This document shows, in pieces, positions 12,401-24,841 of a stretch of DNA of 64,000 nt. Under the pieces are notes generated by a model. That model did not search any database, had not been told where the DNA came from, and saw only the letters and a program-made list of their open reading frames with translations. The stretch's first letter is position 1. Every line of letters begins with the position of its first letter. The stretch comes from Argentina anserina (taxonomy: Eukaryota; Streptophyta; Magnoliopsida; Rosales; Rosaceae): NCBI RefSeq assembly GCF_933775445.1, contig NC_065874.1, forward strand, positions 11,055,001 to 11,119,000, given 5' to 3'. A program made the translations under genes and the position numbers.

Positions 12401-14310
12401 ATGGGTGTAGAGGAAAAAACCCAACAGTGTACTAGTCCTAGTGGTGGCTTTGGGAGATCCTCAAATTCCAAAAAGACTAATAAGCAGAAGAAAGTGCCAC
12501 AGAGAGGTTTAGGTGTGGCTCAGCTTGAGAAGATCAGATTAGAAGAACAGCAAAAGAAAGCTGCTTCTGTTTTGACATCACCAACCCCATCAACTGCCTC
12601 TAATTCCTTTCCTTCACCAACCAAATCATCTCCATGTGTTCCTAATCCCAATCCCATTAGAAATTACCAACCGCCCTCTTCAATCCCATTTCCATCTCTT
12701 CCATCACTGGATCTGCCCCCACCAAACTCGATTTTTAGGCCACCCAATGCCGAGGTTGTTGTTCGAAAACAGAACAGTGTTGGTACTGTTCCATTGCCTA
12801 ACAATGGCTTCGAGATTCCGGGACATGGAAATGGTTATGTTCCCAACATGTGGAATCCCAATTGTGAGTACAATGGTGGTGATCTCCATAAGGAGAGTTC
12901 ATCGGGAATCTTGGATCCCGGATTTGCATTTCGGCCTAGTTTGAATAATTTGCCTACTTTTGATCACTCCAACCCGATTTGGCCTCTCCCCAATTTTCCT
13001 CAAAGAAAACAGCAGTTTCATCACCAAACACAGCCACAACCACCACCACCACCTCCTCCTCCTCCTCCCTCATTGGTAAGAATCATATATATTACTTTTT
13101 AATGTGGTGATAGAAATGACTTTCTGAAGTTTGATCTGTGTTTTTTAGTATTTTGATAAGGCATATTGTTGTGTTTGTGCAGGTGAATGTGTCATCAGCT
13201 ACTTCATTATCATCATCGTCATCTGTGTTAAACTTTCACACAGAGCCCCCTTCAAACCAAAGCTATTACAGCAGCTATTCTACACCAATGTGGTCAGATG
13301 AAGAAAGGGTATGATCATCTCTTTGTATTTAGCCATGTGATTGTTTTTCTAAGTAATGTACTAGTATTTTCTTCTCTTTTAACAATGATAAGTAGTACAG
13401 GCTGTTTTTTGATCAACAGAAGCATTACAATGACACTTAGCTGCTTAGATTCTGTGCATAGTAGTCTTTGTAGTAGTAATATTTGGTTGCCTTAAACTTG
13501 GATATGAGCGGAATTTGTTTCTGTTGATTAAGGATGTACCTAAGGTTAATTTTTTTTTTATTAATGGGGACTATATTTCAAATGTAGTAGATGATTGGCA
13601 TGAAAAGGCCATATCCGTTTTCTCAAGACAATGATGCCCCCTCAATTAACTTCAAATTCCCAACCTTTGTTACTCAGTCGATGAGAACAGATGAAACAAC
13701 CTCCTGTGGGAACAGAGGAGGCATCTTCAATTTAGACCCTAGAGGCAACACAATCTTCAGGTTTGGAATCGTTATCTTTGTGATCCATTTATATCCCTCA
13801 GAACATGTTTCCTTACACGGTTTTCATTTGTACCATTTCAGAGAAGGTCCTACATGCTCAACTTCGATTTCAGAGTCCAATTCAAGGATTGGCATCAAAG
13901 AAAATGGGAATGTTAATGGAGAATTTCTCACACTTGCCCCTCCTGCAAGTAATAGGACATGTCCAAGCCCAAAGTTCAATTTTCCTCCAGGTTATCTTGC
14001 GTTCCATAACCCTGAAGTCCCTGACTTTGCCTCGTTTCATTATCAGGTAAGATTATAGCAGATACGCTCACTTCTCATTCATTTGTTTGCTTTACTCTTA
14101 CTATCTCATTCTCTAATTGCTTCTACTGAACCATTACAGGGAAATTCAGAAGATACAATTTTCCAGTCAGGACGAAGTGGTTCAAATCCACAGCAGGCTT
14201 TCTACACCTTCATCCCACCAGCAAAAGCACAAATTGTTAGACCAGCAGCAATCTTAAACAATTGTAATGGTGATGTAGGAGAAACTGTCGATCTCAATTT
14301 GAAGTTATAA
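12401..14310 (+). CDS. SPEAR/TIE-type EAR-motif transcriptional repressor
   Basis: Five exons with GT-AG junctions and matching phases: 12401-13075, 13183-13308, 13591-13760, 13842-14046 and 14140-14310, giving 448 aa. Near the N-terminus (about residues 34-53) is the SPEAR motif PQRGLGVAQLEKIRLEEQQK, preceded by a Lys-rich stretch that may act in nuclear import. The middle is disordered, rich in Pro, Asn and Ser, with a polyproline run near residues 212-223. The last seven residues, VDLNLKL, form an EAR motif of the kind that binds TOPLESS corepressors. Members of this family (SPOROCYTELESS/NOZZLE, TIE1-4) act as adaptors that bring TOPLESS to TCP factors. The exact subfamily is not resolved. 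The nearby TCP gene makes a functional link plausible but not shown. Confidence 0.9.
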
Positions 14311-15113
14311 AATAGTCTTATAAACTTTGCCAGGCTAGTCGTTCTCCAATCAGTGAACCGTGCTCAGAAATTATTTAGGCTTTTCATAAAGTTCTAATGA
14401 GTAGGATAGATATGTCTAAATTTGCATATGTAAGCTTGAGCCTTGTGAAAGCGTGGGATAGTTGATAAAGAAAAGGATATGGAGATTCAAACTAGTTGTT
14501 ACACAATTTTATGAAGCCAGAAGTGTAGTGAGTTATACTATAGGGTTGTGGTTTATGGTTTGATTTCTTTGGTAGGTGGATGGCTCAAGTCACTGGTTTG
14601 CTAACAAAACCCTTGCTTGTTGATTGTGGAGACTCCGATTGTGCCATTTATCTTTCCTACCTTCTTTCATTGAGCCTTAGATCAGATCTTCATGAATTGT
14701 GGTCATCGTGTCCGGTTTGCACGGTGTTAGGCCATGAATTGTAGTTACTGTGTACCACTTGAAAGCAGGTACACCATTGTACCACAATAACACTGTTATG
14801 CAACGAGAGCAGGAAGCTTTGCTCATTGTACATAGCTGTGATGGTCGTGGTTCATGGTGAAATCAATTCTGCTACGCTGATCAATGCTAATCTTTGGAGT
14901 TTTTGACAGGGAGATAGTTATTTCATCAAAATGAAAAACACATGCCTCAATAGAATCCGGTTCAGGTATTTGATTCTAACATGCCTGGAAGGAAAAGGAA
15001 AACATGGAGCAACAAGATATGAATCTCCATTCCGAATACTGCCGTCAGGTGAGACTACGTGATCAACTTGTCCTTGTTAGTACAGTAACAAGCGGGACTG
15101 GTGCACTGGACGT
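14311..15113. other. Converging 3' ends of SPEAR-like gene and NCL copy A
   Basis: About 800 bases between two convergent genes, expected to hold both 3' UTRs. No further coding potential or repeat seen. Confidence 0.5.
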
Positions 15114-18100
15114 CTATGACCAGCCAAAAACAAAATCCAGAACATAGATCAGTGCCACAGAGAAGGGATACAGTATGAAAGCAATTGATGATGTCCAGAG
15201 GGGGAAGGTGGTGCGTAAACTGGCAAAAACACCCATCACGGTGCAGACAATTAGAATGACCAGAACTTCTGCTGAGAAATCCCATGTTAATCCCCTGAAG
15301 TACACCAGGGCCAAAAAAACTGATAGGCAAAGCACATTCTTCATGGTAACTGAGCCATACAACTGCAGTAACGAAGAAACATATATTTCAGCAATCAACA
15401 AAGATGCCACAGAAATGAAATGTAGGCTGGTCGCATAAAAAGGCCACTTTCAACTATCAAATTATGAAGCATTGAGCTATTATCTGGTCTGCAGGGTGCC
15501 AAAACATAAAGGAGATGTGATATGTGAGACACAAACCTGAGAAAATGTCAAAGAGGCAGTTCGTATCTTTTTTCGGCTAGCGAATGTTATTGCAGACACA
15601 CCCTCACTAGCAGTAAACAAAGGTAGCACAATGAATGAGATGAAGAAATTTGGAATGCTTGTGGCCTCTGAGAAACTGTCAACCACGTCGACCAACGGTT
15701 CTGCAACTACAGCTGCAATAAGAGTTCCAACCAACAGCATTCCTATCGCTTTGATGAATTGCAACTTGACATTTTTCCTTCCCTCAATGGCCTCCTCACT
15801 TTGATCACCAGCTCCCAAGAGATCATGCTCTTGCTTTGTCCTCTGTAGATAAATTTCTATATAATTAGTACATTATCATGGAAAAGAGAATCGGTGTTTG
15901 ATAAGCAAACCTTACCGAGTGGAAGTCAGTTAAAAATTTAGGATCAGAGGGAGAGTTGGAATTTGCTACACGCTTTGCAACATTAAGCCACTTTGAGACA
16001 CCATTGAAAAACTCATGAATATCAACGCGAGAATCGTGAGAAGTATCAAATTCTTCCATCAGTTTTTCCACAGCATCATCCTTATTCAACTCTATTTGAT
16101 CAAACCGGACTCCGATAATAAGTGCTCTTAATTCAGTAGCCGAAAGATATCCATCATGGTCCTGATCAATTGTGTGAAACAGCCTGGAATACATGTGGTT
16201 AGCATGTAGAACAACATCCTTTGACAAAAGAATAGAGGCAACAATGTCTAAACAAAAAGCAGCAAGAAATTAGTACTAACTTGTCAATAACTTCTTTGTT
16301 GGGTTCACCATCATCATCAAGAAGCCATCCCAACGCACGCATCTTTAGATGTTGTAATATTCCTGATATAACATGCTTATGTTTTGCATAAGCAATATGT
16401 CTCTTCTGGACCCATGGCTGACTTACCTGCACCGACAGTAACAACTCAAATATGTAACAAGCTCTTAATTCTGATGCAAAAGGTGACTGAAACAAATTAT
16501 GGTATGTGACGTGTGAGTGAATCAAAATGGACTCCAAAACCAAGACATGGTTAGATTAAACAAATTTACGTTTCTTTCAGTGGGGAACCTACAAAACCAA
16601 TGGGGCATGTATGAATATCATGCATACCTGATAGACACAATACGAAACAAATAGCGTGACAGAAACGATTAGAGCAATCAAAACTGCTATTCGTCTTCCT
16701 GATTTTGAATTGAGAATCTGCGGTAGCTGAACAATGAGGAATGGAATGACAGAGGCAGCCATAATCCTTGCAGAATAGCTAGTCCAGATGTCAGTAGTGA
16801 CACCAGAACCTGCAGTTACGAATAGTTCCTATATGAATCAGGCAATTCTAAGTTGTATCATTCCTCAAGTGAGAACACAATCATTTAGAAGACACAGTGA
16901 GTAAGGCCTTCCATGTTACCGATTATAAAAGCTAGTCTGAACTGTAATGAACACCATAAGTTAAGCAGAAACTACTACTTGTAACTTGTAAGTACACATT
17001 TCTTTGCTGGTCCTTATGAAGCTGACATTGGGGCATTAGGTTAGCTTATCACTGAAAAGGGTTGTTCTTTAATATCTTTGTGGTGGGTTGATAATCAAAC
17101 AGGGTCATTTATGATCCAAACTCATCAAGAACCTACTTATATGCTGATTACACTTTGTTAATAATAATGTAATCAACATCTTTGTCAATGCTCACTAACT
17201 TGGGATGCTATACAATTTAAATGATGCATAAGTAGCTAGGTCAAGTTATCCAGTTTATTTGTTCAAAAGAAGCATTACGAAATATATGATTCCTTCCATT
17301 TCCATTTGATTACATACAAAATTTCTACTCACTGAAAAAATACCATTCCTGTCTCAGTTTCTAATTCTCTATGACTATTTGTTTCAGATAAAAAATGTAA
17401 AATAACTATAAATGCACATACCAGTGAAGTTAAACCCTTTTGTGTCCTGGCTGTCTTTTGCAATGGAATCTTCAATATCGCACTTGCCAACAACAACACA
17501 GGAGCCCCAAATTAGTGAAAGAACCAACACTGTTGAACCAGCAAGCAACCCAATTCCAACAGAGACCTGACTTTGAGCTTCTTCTGTACTCCCAGAGAGT
17601 CCGGATACTGAAAATAATGGGGGCAGTGCATAACATCATATCAGAAACACTTTAGAGCTAATAAGTACTACATTAGCATCAATATATAACGAACATGAAA
17701 GCCGAATTCAGAAACCACATAGGGTTGGAGGTGAAGAAGATTCACCGAGAATGAGCATGGCATCGGGAAGAGAAGTGAGGACTGGGAGGAACAAGCCTCC
17801 GACGATACCAGGGCCGAGAATCTCAAGCAGAATCTCGCTGCCGCTGGACAGCCACTTGGCTGCGGTATACATCAAGTAACCATAAACCAGCATGAGGAAC
17901 ATGTTCCCAAGAACGGTGGTGGTGCATGGCATGAAACCGTAGGTCTCCTCACACGTGAGCTCCACGGATGATAAGGGTTTGAGACTGAGGAGGTAGGATG
18001 AGGTCTCGGACCTGGGTTTGTTTATCCCGTCGGAGACTAATTCTGTTGAGGATGACCGGTAAGAGGTGAACTGGCCTTGAGCATTGCCACAGAGGACTAG

Positions 18101-18139
18101 CAAGAGGAAGAAGAAGGGTACGTAGGGTTTCACAGACAT
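15114..18139 (-). CDS. NCL: EF-hand Na+/Ca2+ exchanger-like protein, copy A
   Basis: Seven exons on the minus strand: 18139-17746, 17607-17422, 16809-16628, 16426-16281, 16183-15916, 15842-15537 and 15362-15114. All junctions are GT-AG, phases match and the product is 576 aa. A signal peptide (about 1-22) precedes exchanger repeat 1 (about 109-132, LGPGIVGG...LPDAMLILG). Several membrane helices follow, then a cytosolic loop with [14 protein letters not shown] sequence and two EF-hands (loops DQDHDGYLSATE and DTSHDSRVDIHE), then exchanger repeat 2 and more helices ending in FGWS. The known NCL of Arabidopsis binds Ca2+ and is implicated in Ca2+ and Na+ balance. Here repeat 2 reads PLFTASEGVSAI where copy B has PLATNSSEAVSAI, so one residue is missing in the likely ion-binding motif. 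Transport activity is uncertain. Confidence 0.9.
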
Positions 18140-18927
18140 AGCTAGCTAAGCTAAAAATGGCTTCAGTAGCCTGAAAGTATCTATATCTGAAAAATTAGAG
18201 TGCAAGCTCTAGAATTTTCTGAGATATCAGAGAAGGAAATCTAATATGATAGACATATGTGTGGAGTTAAACAGAGAACAGGGAAAATGTGGAGCAGCAG
18301 AGTAAGCAGCAAGTGACAACTTCAGAGAACCACATGTTTCACATTTCGCCTGTGACTTCGAAATTTTCCAGGCGGAAACAGCCACGGCTAGTAGCCAGCA
18401 AGTACTTATTGACAGCTCAATTGGATTGATAACTATTGGCTCATATGGTTTTGATTGTTTGTGATAGGATACTTTTGTTGATTCCAAGTCCTGTTTTAAG
18501 GGTACTTCTTGATATCATGTAAATTAATTCAAAGTAATGACAATACAATAATTCTTATTTTGAGTTGGATTCAATATCTTTCTTAGTTGTAACCTTTTTC
18601 TTTTCTTTTTTGTGTTCTTTGTTTTGTTTTAGATAAATGAGATTGTTAGCTACAATTGAGTAATTATTGTGTAGACTATTACGTGATCGATTATTCCTGA
18701 CCGATTATATCACGTACTTGAATGTTTGCAGTGGTGAACAAGATTTCTAATAATCAATCAGATGAAGTTGACTCGTTTCATTAGGCCGGATAACATGATC
18801 TTCCTAGGACTTGTATGTGCGTGTACCATGGTTGAGGACCATGTAATAACTTTTCACTACGACATAGGTAAGACAAAAAATAAAATAAAATAATTGAAAG
18901 TAAACTTTAAAATGTCAACTAACATAT
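18140..18927. other. Upstream region of NCL copy A
   Basis: Expected to hold the promoter and 5' UTR of copy A, which is transcribed to the left. AT-rich; no other gene or defined element seen. Confidence 0.4.
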
Positions 18928-20312
18928 TGATATGCGCATTTTGTGCGACGTTCTTAATATATTTTTAGCTGCATTTGTACTTTGCTTAGCCCTTATTATT
19001 GTAGTATTGAGTCATTGAATCGAGTTATGAGTCTTTGGTGGCGTTTGTTGCATTTTGGTACTAAGACGGGTGTAAAACGCAGAAATTGTCGAGAGTACTA
19101 TAGAGTAGTATTCCTTGTCGAACTAGGAAACCTAGTTGGGTTAGGATTTTTATTATTCGACATTTTTGTAACATTTGTGATTTATATTTATTCTTTTCTT
19201 TCCTTATTTTCAGAATTAAATCAGAGATAATGGCTTGAAAATTAAGGAAAGAAAGAGGAGAAGAAGGAAACAAAATGAGAAAAATGAAAGAAGTAATTTA
19301 GTTTTTGAATGAGATGAAAATGAAGAAGTATGCAGCCTCAAAACAGCGAAAGTTCATCCGGCCATAAAAAGAAAAGAATAAGAAAAGAAGGAAACAAAAA
19401 AAGAAAAAGGAATTAGAGAACTAAGAGATAATTCTGAAATGTATGTGGCCTAGAAGAAGGGAGAATGCATGTGACCAACAAAGATGATCATCATTCAATC
19501 ATGAAGGGAATAAAAGAAGAAAAAGAAAATAGAGAATCTGTAACGACCCCAAAATTTCAAGCTTAAAAACTCAAAATTTCAAAGTCGTTAAACACCAAAC
19601 AATCTCGATGAAATCGAAATCATTTAAAATGCCACAACAGATCATCTCTGAGTTCAAAATACAACTCAGTCAAACCGATTATTACAAACCAAATTATAAT
19701 TCAACATTATAACAAATGGAAATGTATAATCCTCACAACAAACTCACAAGATAGTCACACAAAATCCTAACACAAGCTAGAGATAAATAACTTCAAGTCC
19801 TCTGAACGGTCCGTCAATTCCCGCTAATCCACATCTGCGGAGTTATCCACTATACCATCGAATTGGTGCACCGGGATTGTAAACAAAAACCCGGTAAGCT
19901 TTACAGCTCGTATGAGTAAAATGAAAATATAACTTGCATATTAATATATATACGAAAATCCACAAATCAAACAAATATAAATGCACTCATGAGTCAATGG
20001 ACGGCCCATCTGGTTGTCCCAAAGAAATATGAAAAGAAGCGCTCATGAGAAATTAAGTAACCCTTCTGGTTACCCAAATGCATTTATAATACGCGTACCA
20101 AGAACGCTGGTACACATCTGTTACCCCTCTCGTAATACGCCGATATTGGATAGCCACCCGCTACCCAACATCCAAAACAATCTGAGTACCCATGAGCAGA
20201 TAACCACCCGTTACCTCACATGCAGTACTGTGGCAGACAAACTAGAGCTCTAACTGTATCGTAACTTTCGCCCGGCCAAAGGCTAGGTTCCGACTTGCCA
20301 AACACGTACAAT

Positions 20313-20500
20313 AATCTCACATCATATTGTACCAAATCAAGTCCGAAGACAAATCAACATTTTAACAATCTCAATGTTAAAATCACGTACAATAATCTCA
20401 CATCATATTGTACCAAAAATCAAGTCCGAAGACAAATCAACATTTTAACAATCTCCATGTTAAAATCACGTACAATAATCTCACATCATATTGTACAAAT
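20313..20500 (+). repeat. Tandem subrepeat inside solo LTR copy 1
   Basis: About three copies of a unit of some 75 bases with the landmarks CACGTACAATAATCTCACAT, ATTGTAC, AAGTCCGAAGACAAATCAAC and CATGTTAAAA in constant order. It creates a repeated-peptide open frame that is not a gene. The same unit appears in other LTR copies at 59400-59500 and, reversed, at 57590-57850. Confidence 0.75.
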
Positions 20501-22231
20501 CAAAATCACATGCTCTATATATAAATCTCGTCATCAAAATAATATAAATCACGATAAAATCATAACAGTATATTATATAGCAAACTATATATATATATGT
20601 ACATATTTACCATTTATACAATATATATAATCCATTATATCATATACATGTCATATTTTATAAACACGTCCGAAGACAAAAACTCATTCGAAAACAAAAC
20701 TCGTCCGAAGACAAAACGTTTTAACAAACACCATGTTAAAACCACGTACAATAATCACACATCATATTGTACAAATTAAATCACATGCTCAATATTTAAT
20801 TCTCGTCATCGAAATGACCAATTCCAATGAATTTATAACAGTATATAATATAGCAAACTATATATATATGTACTTATTACCATTTATACAATATATATGT
20901 AATCCACTATATCGTATACATGTTGTAATTCAATATTAAAAACTCTTGTAAAATCTTGAATTCCGCAAGGGTAGATTCGTAAATATGTGAGATTTTACTC
21001 ACCTTATCGACTCGAGTGTAATTCCACAATTTCCGAAGATAATTCATTTCCTTGATTTATTGATCACCTTGAAAAGATAAGAAAATAATTTAGAAACGTT
21101 TCGTAAACCTTTAAATGCCGTAACAGTAATAATTTGTTACTGTTCAGCAATTTCTGGTTTTACGAATTACTATTCACCGAGTACTATTCATATATTTACT
21201 ATTCAGGTATTACTGTACAAATACTCATCCATTACGTATTCATGTACGAGTACATACTGTTTACGTATTTCTGTACGTATAAATACTAATCAACAGTACT
21301 TATTGTCTCAGTAAATATTAATTACTGATTTACCCTTCTGAAATTACTTTTTTACATTTACTGAAAGTAATTTATATTTACATTTACCGTATGTAAAATA
21401 AAGTTACATTTACCATACGTAAATCACTTTTACATTTACCGCACGTAAGAATAAATTACAAAATTACCCTTCAGAAATACTGTTTCACGCGCCGCCGCAC
21501 GTGGCGGCGCGTGGGGTACACGCGCCACTCGCCGGCAACCGCGCGTGGGGCCCACGCGCCGACACCAACCAAGGCGTGTATGACGCCACCGCCACCCCCA
21601 ACTTCTCCTCTCTTCCTCCTCTACCTCCCCACGGCATCACACCGTGCTTAGCCCCCTCAACGCCTCCACACGCGCCGCCTAAGGCGGCGGTGTTCATCAA
21701 TCCAAATCCAACAAATTTCAATCTCACAATCACACACAAGCATCAATCACTTCAATTCTTACCTAGATCGTACAATGGAGCTGTCAGAACTCGTTGGAAA
21801 GGGATGGATCGTCGGTGGAGCTCGATCCCTCAAGGGGGGTTGCCTCGGCTCGAGTTGCGTAGTGATAGCTCATCTGCGGCGTCGGAGGGAAGAGAGGGGT
21901 GTGGATCGTGTGCTCGCGTCGGCGGAGGGCTGCTCGAACGGCGGAGGGCTGGAACCCGTCGTCGGTGGGCTCGGTGTGGTTCAACGATGCTTCGTGGCGA
22001 CGCTGGAGCTTGTGCCATGATCGGTGGGACGTCGCGTCGAGCTGCTGAGTGCCATGGAGCCGGCGGTGAGGAACACCTCCCTCGGAGGAGGGAGATCGAA
22101 GGTGGAAGCCGAGAGAGGGAGGAGAGCTCGGGTGAGAGGGAGAAAGAACGAGAGAGAAGAGAGAGAAAGTGGGAAAAGGGAGGCGGGGTGAAGGGTTTCC
22201 GAAAATGGCAACCCTAACCCTTCAATTTTTC

Positions 22232-22239
22232 CTTTTATA
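22232..22239 (-). promoter_or_regulatory. TATA box of solo LTR copy 1
   Basis: TATAAAAG on the minus strand about 320 bases into the LTR read in its own sense. Equivalent TATAAATA sequences occur at matching places in the LTRs at 34450-36374 and 58608-61393, which supports a conserved LTR promoter reading leftwards. Confidence 0.5.
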
Positions 22240-23629
22240 CCCTTTTTCAAATCGGAAACTAACTTCCGTCGTTAATAACTTTTACGTACGACGTCCGATT
22301 CGAACGCATGACGCATCCACGAACTCGTATCGATGAGTTCTACGACTTTCGCGAAGGAAGTTTTCACAAACGATCGACGGAGTAAAAGTTGATTTTCACG
22401 TCGCGAAAATGTAACGTTTTTCTAAATAAACATTTCGATAACGTTTCCGTTTTCGATTTACCGTTTCGCTAAGCGAACAAAATTCGTTTAAATAAATTTC
22501 ACAAATTTATGAACTTAAAATCAATCCAACATTCGCTCCGAAAAATCGGGTTATTACAGAATCAACACATTACCATGTAGCCTCTCTCACTTATTCCTCT
22601 ATAAATAACATGTCATTCCTACACATTAAGATCACCTCTCATTCACAAAGCTAAGCCGAACCTCTGCCAAAATACATTCAGAAAATTCAAGCCACAAGCA
22701 TCATCCATCACCACCACAAACCGTGTTCATCTTTTCCCTCCTCCATAATCGAATTCATCATCCTTGCCGAATTCTTCAAGGTTTCTAAAGTGTGATTCAT
22801 CAATGGCTTGTATTTTACTCTTTGTTTTTATGATTTTTGCGATTTCTATGTATGGATTATTGAATGTATTTTTCGGTTTTATATATGAATAACATAATTT
22901 CAGACTTGTTTGGTTTTATGTTCTGATTGTATAAACTCATGTTTATGTATGGATGTCGTGTCTAATGATTGGGGGCAGTAGAGTTTTTGATTTATATTTA
23001 GGTTTTATTTTGATTAATTCCTTGAACTTGTGCATTTAAATCAATGCTTGAGGAAGCCATGACCATGGCTCTTCTTGGGTTGCGATTTCATTCACCAAAG
23101 TAGTTTTTGATCGAGTTATGCGCTTCATGTCTCAATTATTGCTACTTATATAGGGCTGTGATAGTTCTAGGAATTTGCATGCTTAAACATGATGAGTGTC
23201 GTCATGCAGGTTTATATGTCTCCAATTCGACTTAATGTGTTTATGTGCTTCTTTGTGTTTAACTAATACGCTTCGTGAAGTTAGACTCTTTTTAGCATAT
23301 GTTTAGGATTGAACGCTTCGGGCTCAAATTAGAATTGGAATTAAGATGAACTTGGATTGATTCGAAATATACTTGTTGCCTCTTAGTTGTTTTGTGCGTG
23401 TCTTACATGTTCATGAGTAGATTTCGTGTTTGGTAATGTGATGAGTGGTAGATCAATTGTATATAAGTAATTTAGGATTTATTTTCAGTAGTAATTTTAT
23501 ATTCAATCTCAAAACCCCCAATAACATGATAAGTTTTGAGTCCCCTTTGATTCCCCGGATTGAACGATCCTTACTTATTCTATCCTAACGATGATATTTT
23601 ACAGGGTTTATTATAGACGTTCTTAGTAA

Positions 23630-24087
<458 letters not shown>

Positions 24088-24841
24088 GCCTCGCCAGCCC
24101 TCTGTTAGGGCAATAAGATATAATCAGAATGATCGTTCTGCTTCAGGTATGGAAGCTAGTCGCAACTGGCTTTACTAGCTTTACCAGTGATGCTCTAACC
24201 GTTCTACAATAATTAGCATGACTCGATTTGTATATGTTCCCATCTGTTATATAACCAAACTGCCAAATTATAATATTAAAAAACTTTCTCCCCATAATCC
24301 GATCATTCCGATGCAAGAAAGAGCCAGCTTGGGGAATTCGAGCTTTATGTTCAATTTCTTAAAGCTTAAAATTTAGACCATGGTAAGTTTACGTACTTGT
24401 ATGAAATGGTTGAACAATAAGATTGCCTTAAGGGTGTGAGATTGAAGACCTTTGGTAACATTACATACCAATATTAATAAATTGTGATTGAACACCTCAT
24501 AATAACCTACTCTTCGTGATCATCACCTAAACTCTTCCTGATCATCATATCATTGTGGACTTGTGGTTTTGTCAACTAAGGACCAATGAGGTCTGCAAAC
24601 AACGCTTTTCTGTATTACTCTGATCAGATGGAGAATAGAGAACCCATAGACCAAATATAAAATGTCTAAATGAGCCGTTTACATACAGTATTGAGAAAAT
24701 TGGATGCAAATGTGCCTACTCACAACGGTAAAATTATTCAAGACTAGAAATCATAAGAAACCAACAGAACGTAAACTATGAGCAATCTATGAATCCATGC
24801 GAGTCTATGAGCAACCTATGAATCCATATGATGTCCAGAGT
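24088..24841. other. Downstream region of NCL copy B
   Basis: About 750 bases expected to hold the 3' UTR of copy B. Near 24785-24840 the phrase GAATCCAT is repeated in a short duplication. No gene seen. Confidence 0.4.

Larger units (their letters stand above)
19539..22558 (-). mobile_element. Solo LTR of gypsy-type retrotransposon, copy 1
   Basis: A 3020 bp sequence beginning TGTAACGACCCC and ending GGTTATTACA (TG...CA), flanked by an exact 5 bp target duplication GAATC at 19534-19538 and 22559-22563. There is no internal region, so it is a solo LTR left by recombination. The transcription sense is the minus strand: copy 3 (58608-61393) has a primer-binding site at its low-coordinate end. 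It contains tandem subrepeats near 20313-20500 and a GC-rich block at 21480-22220 that gives long but meaningless open frames. It is nested in the Athila-like block. Confidence 0.88.

Noticed and set aside
20295..20939. Open frames with repeated TYNNLTSYCT-like peptides
   Set aside because: They are translations of tandem LTR subrepeats, not genes.
21501..22217. Long open frames in a GC-rich block (both strands)
   Set aside because: They lie inside the solo LTR, recur only as disrupted versions in the other LTR copies, and have the Arg/Gly/Ser bias expected from GC-rich DNA with no domain.
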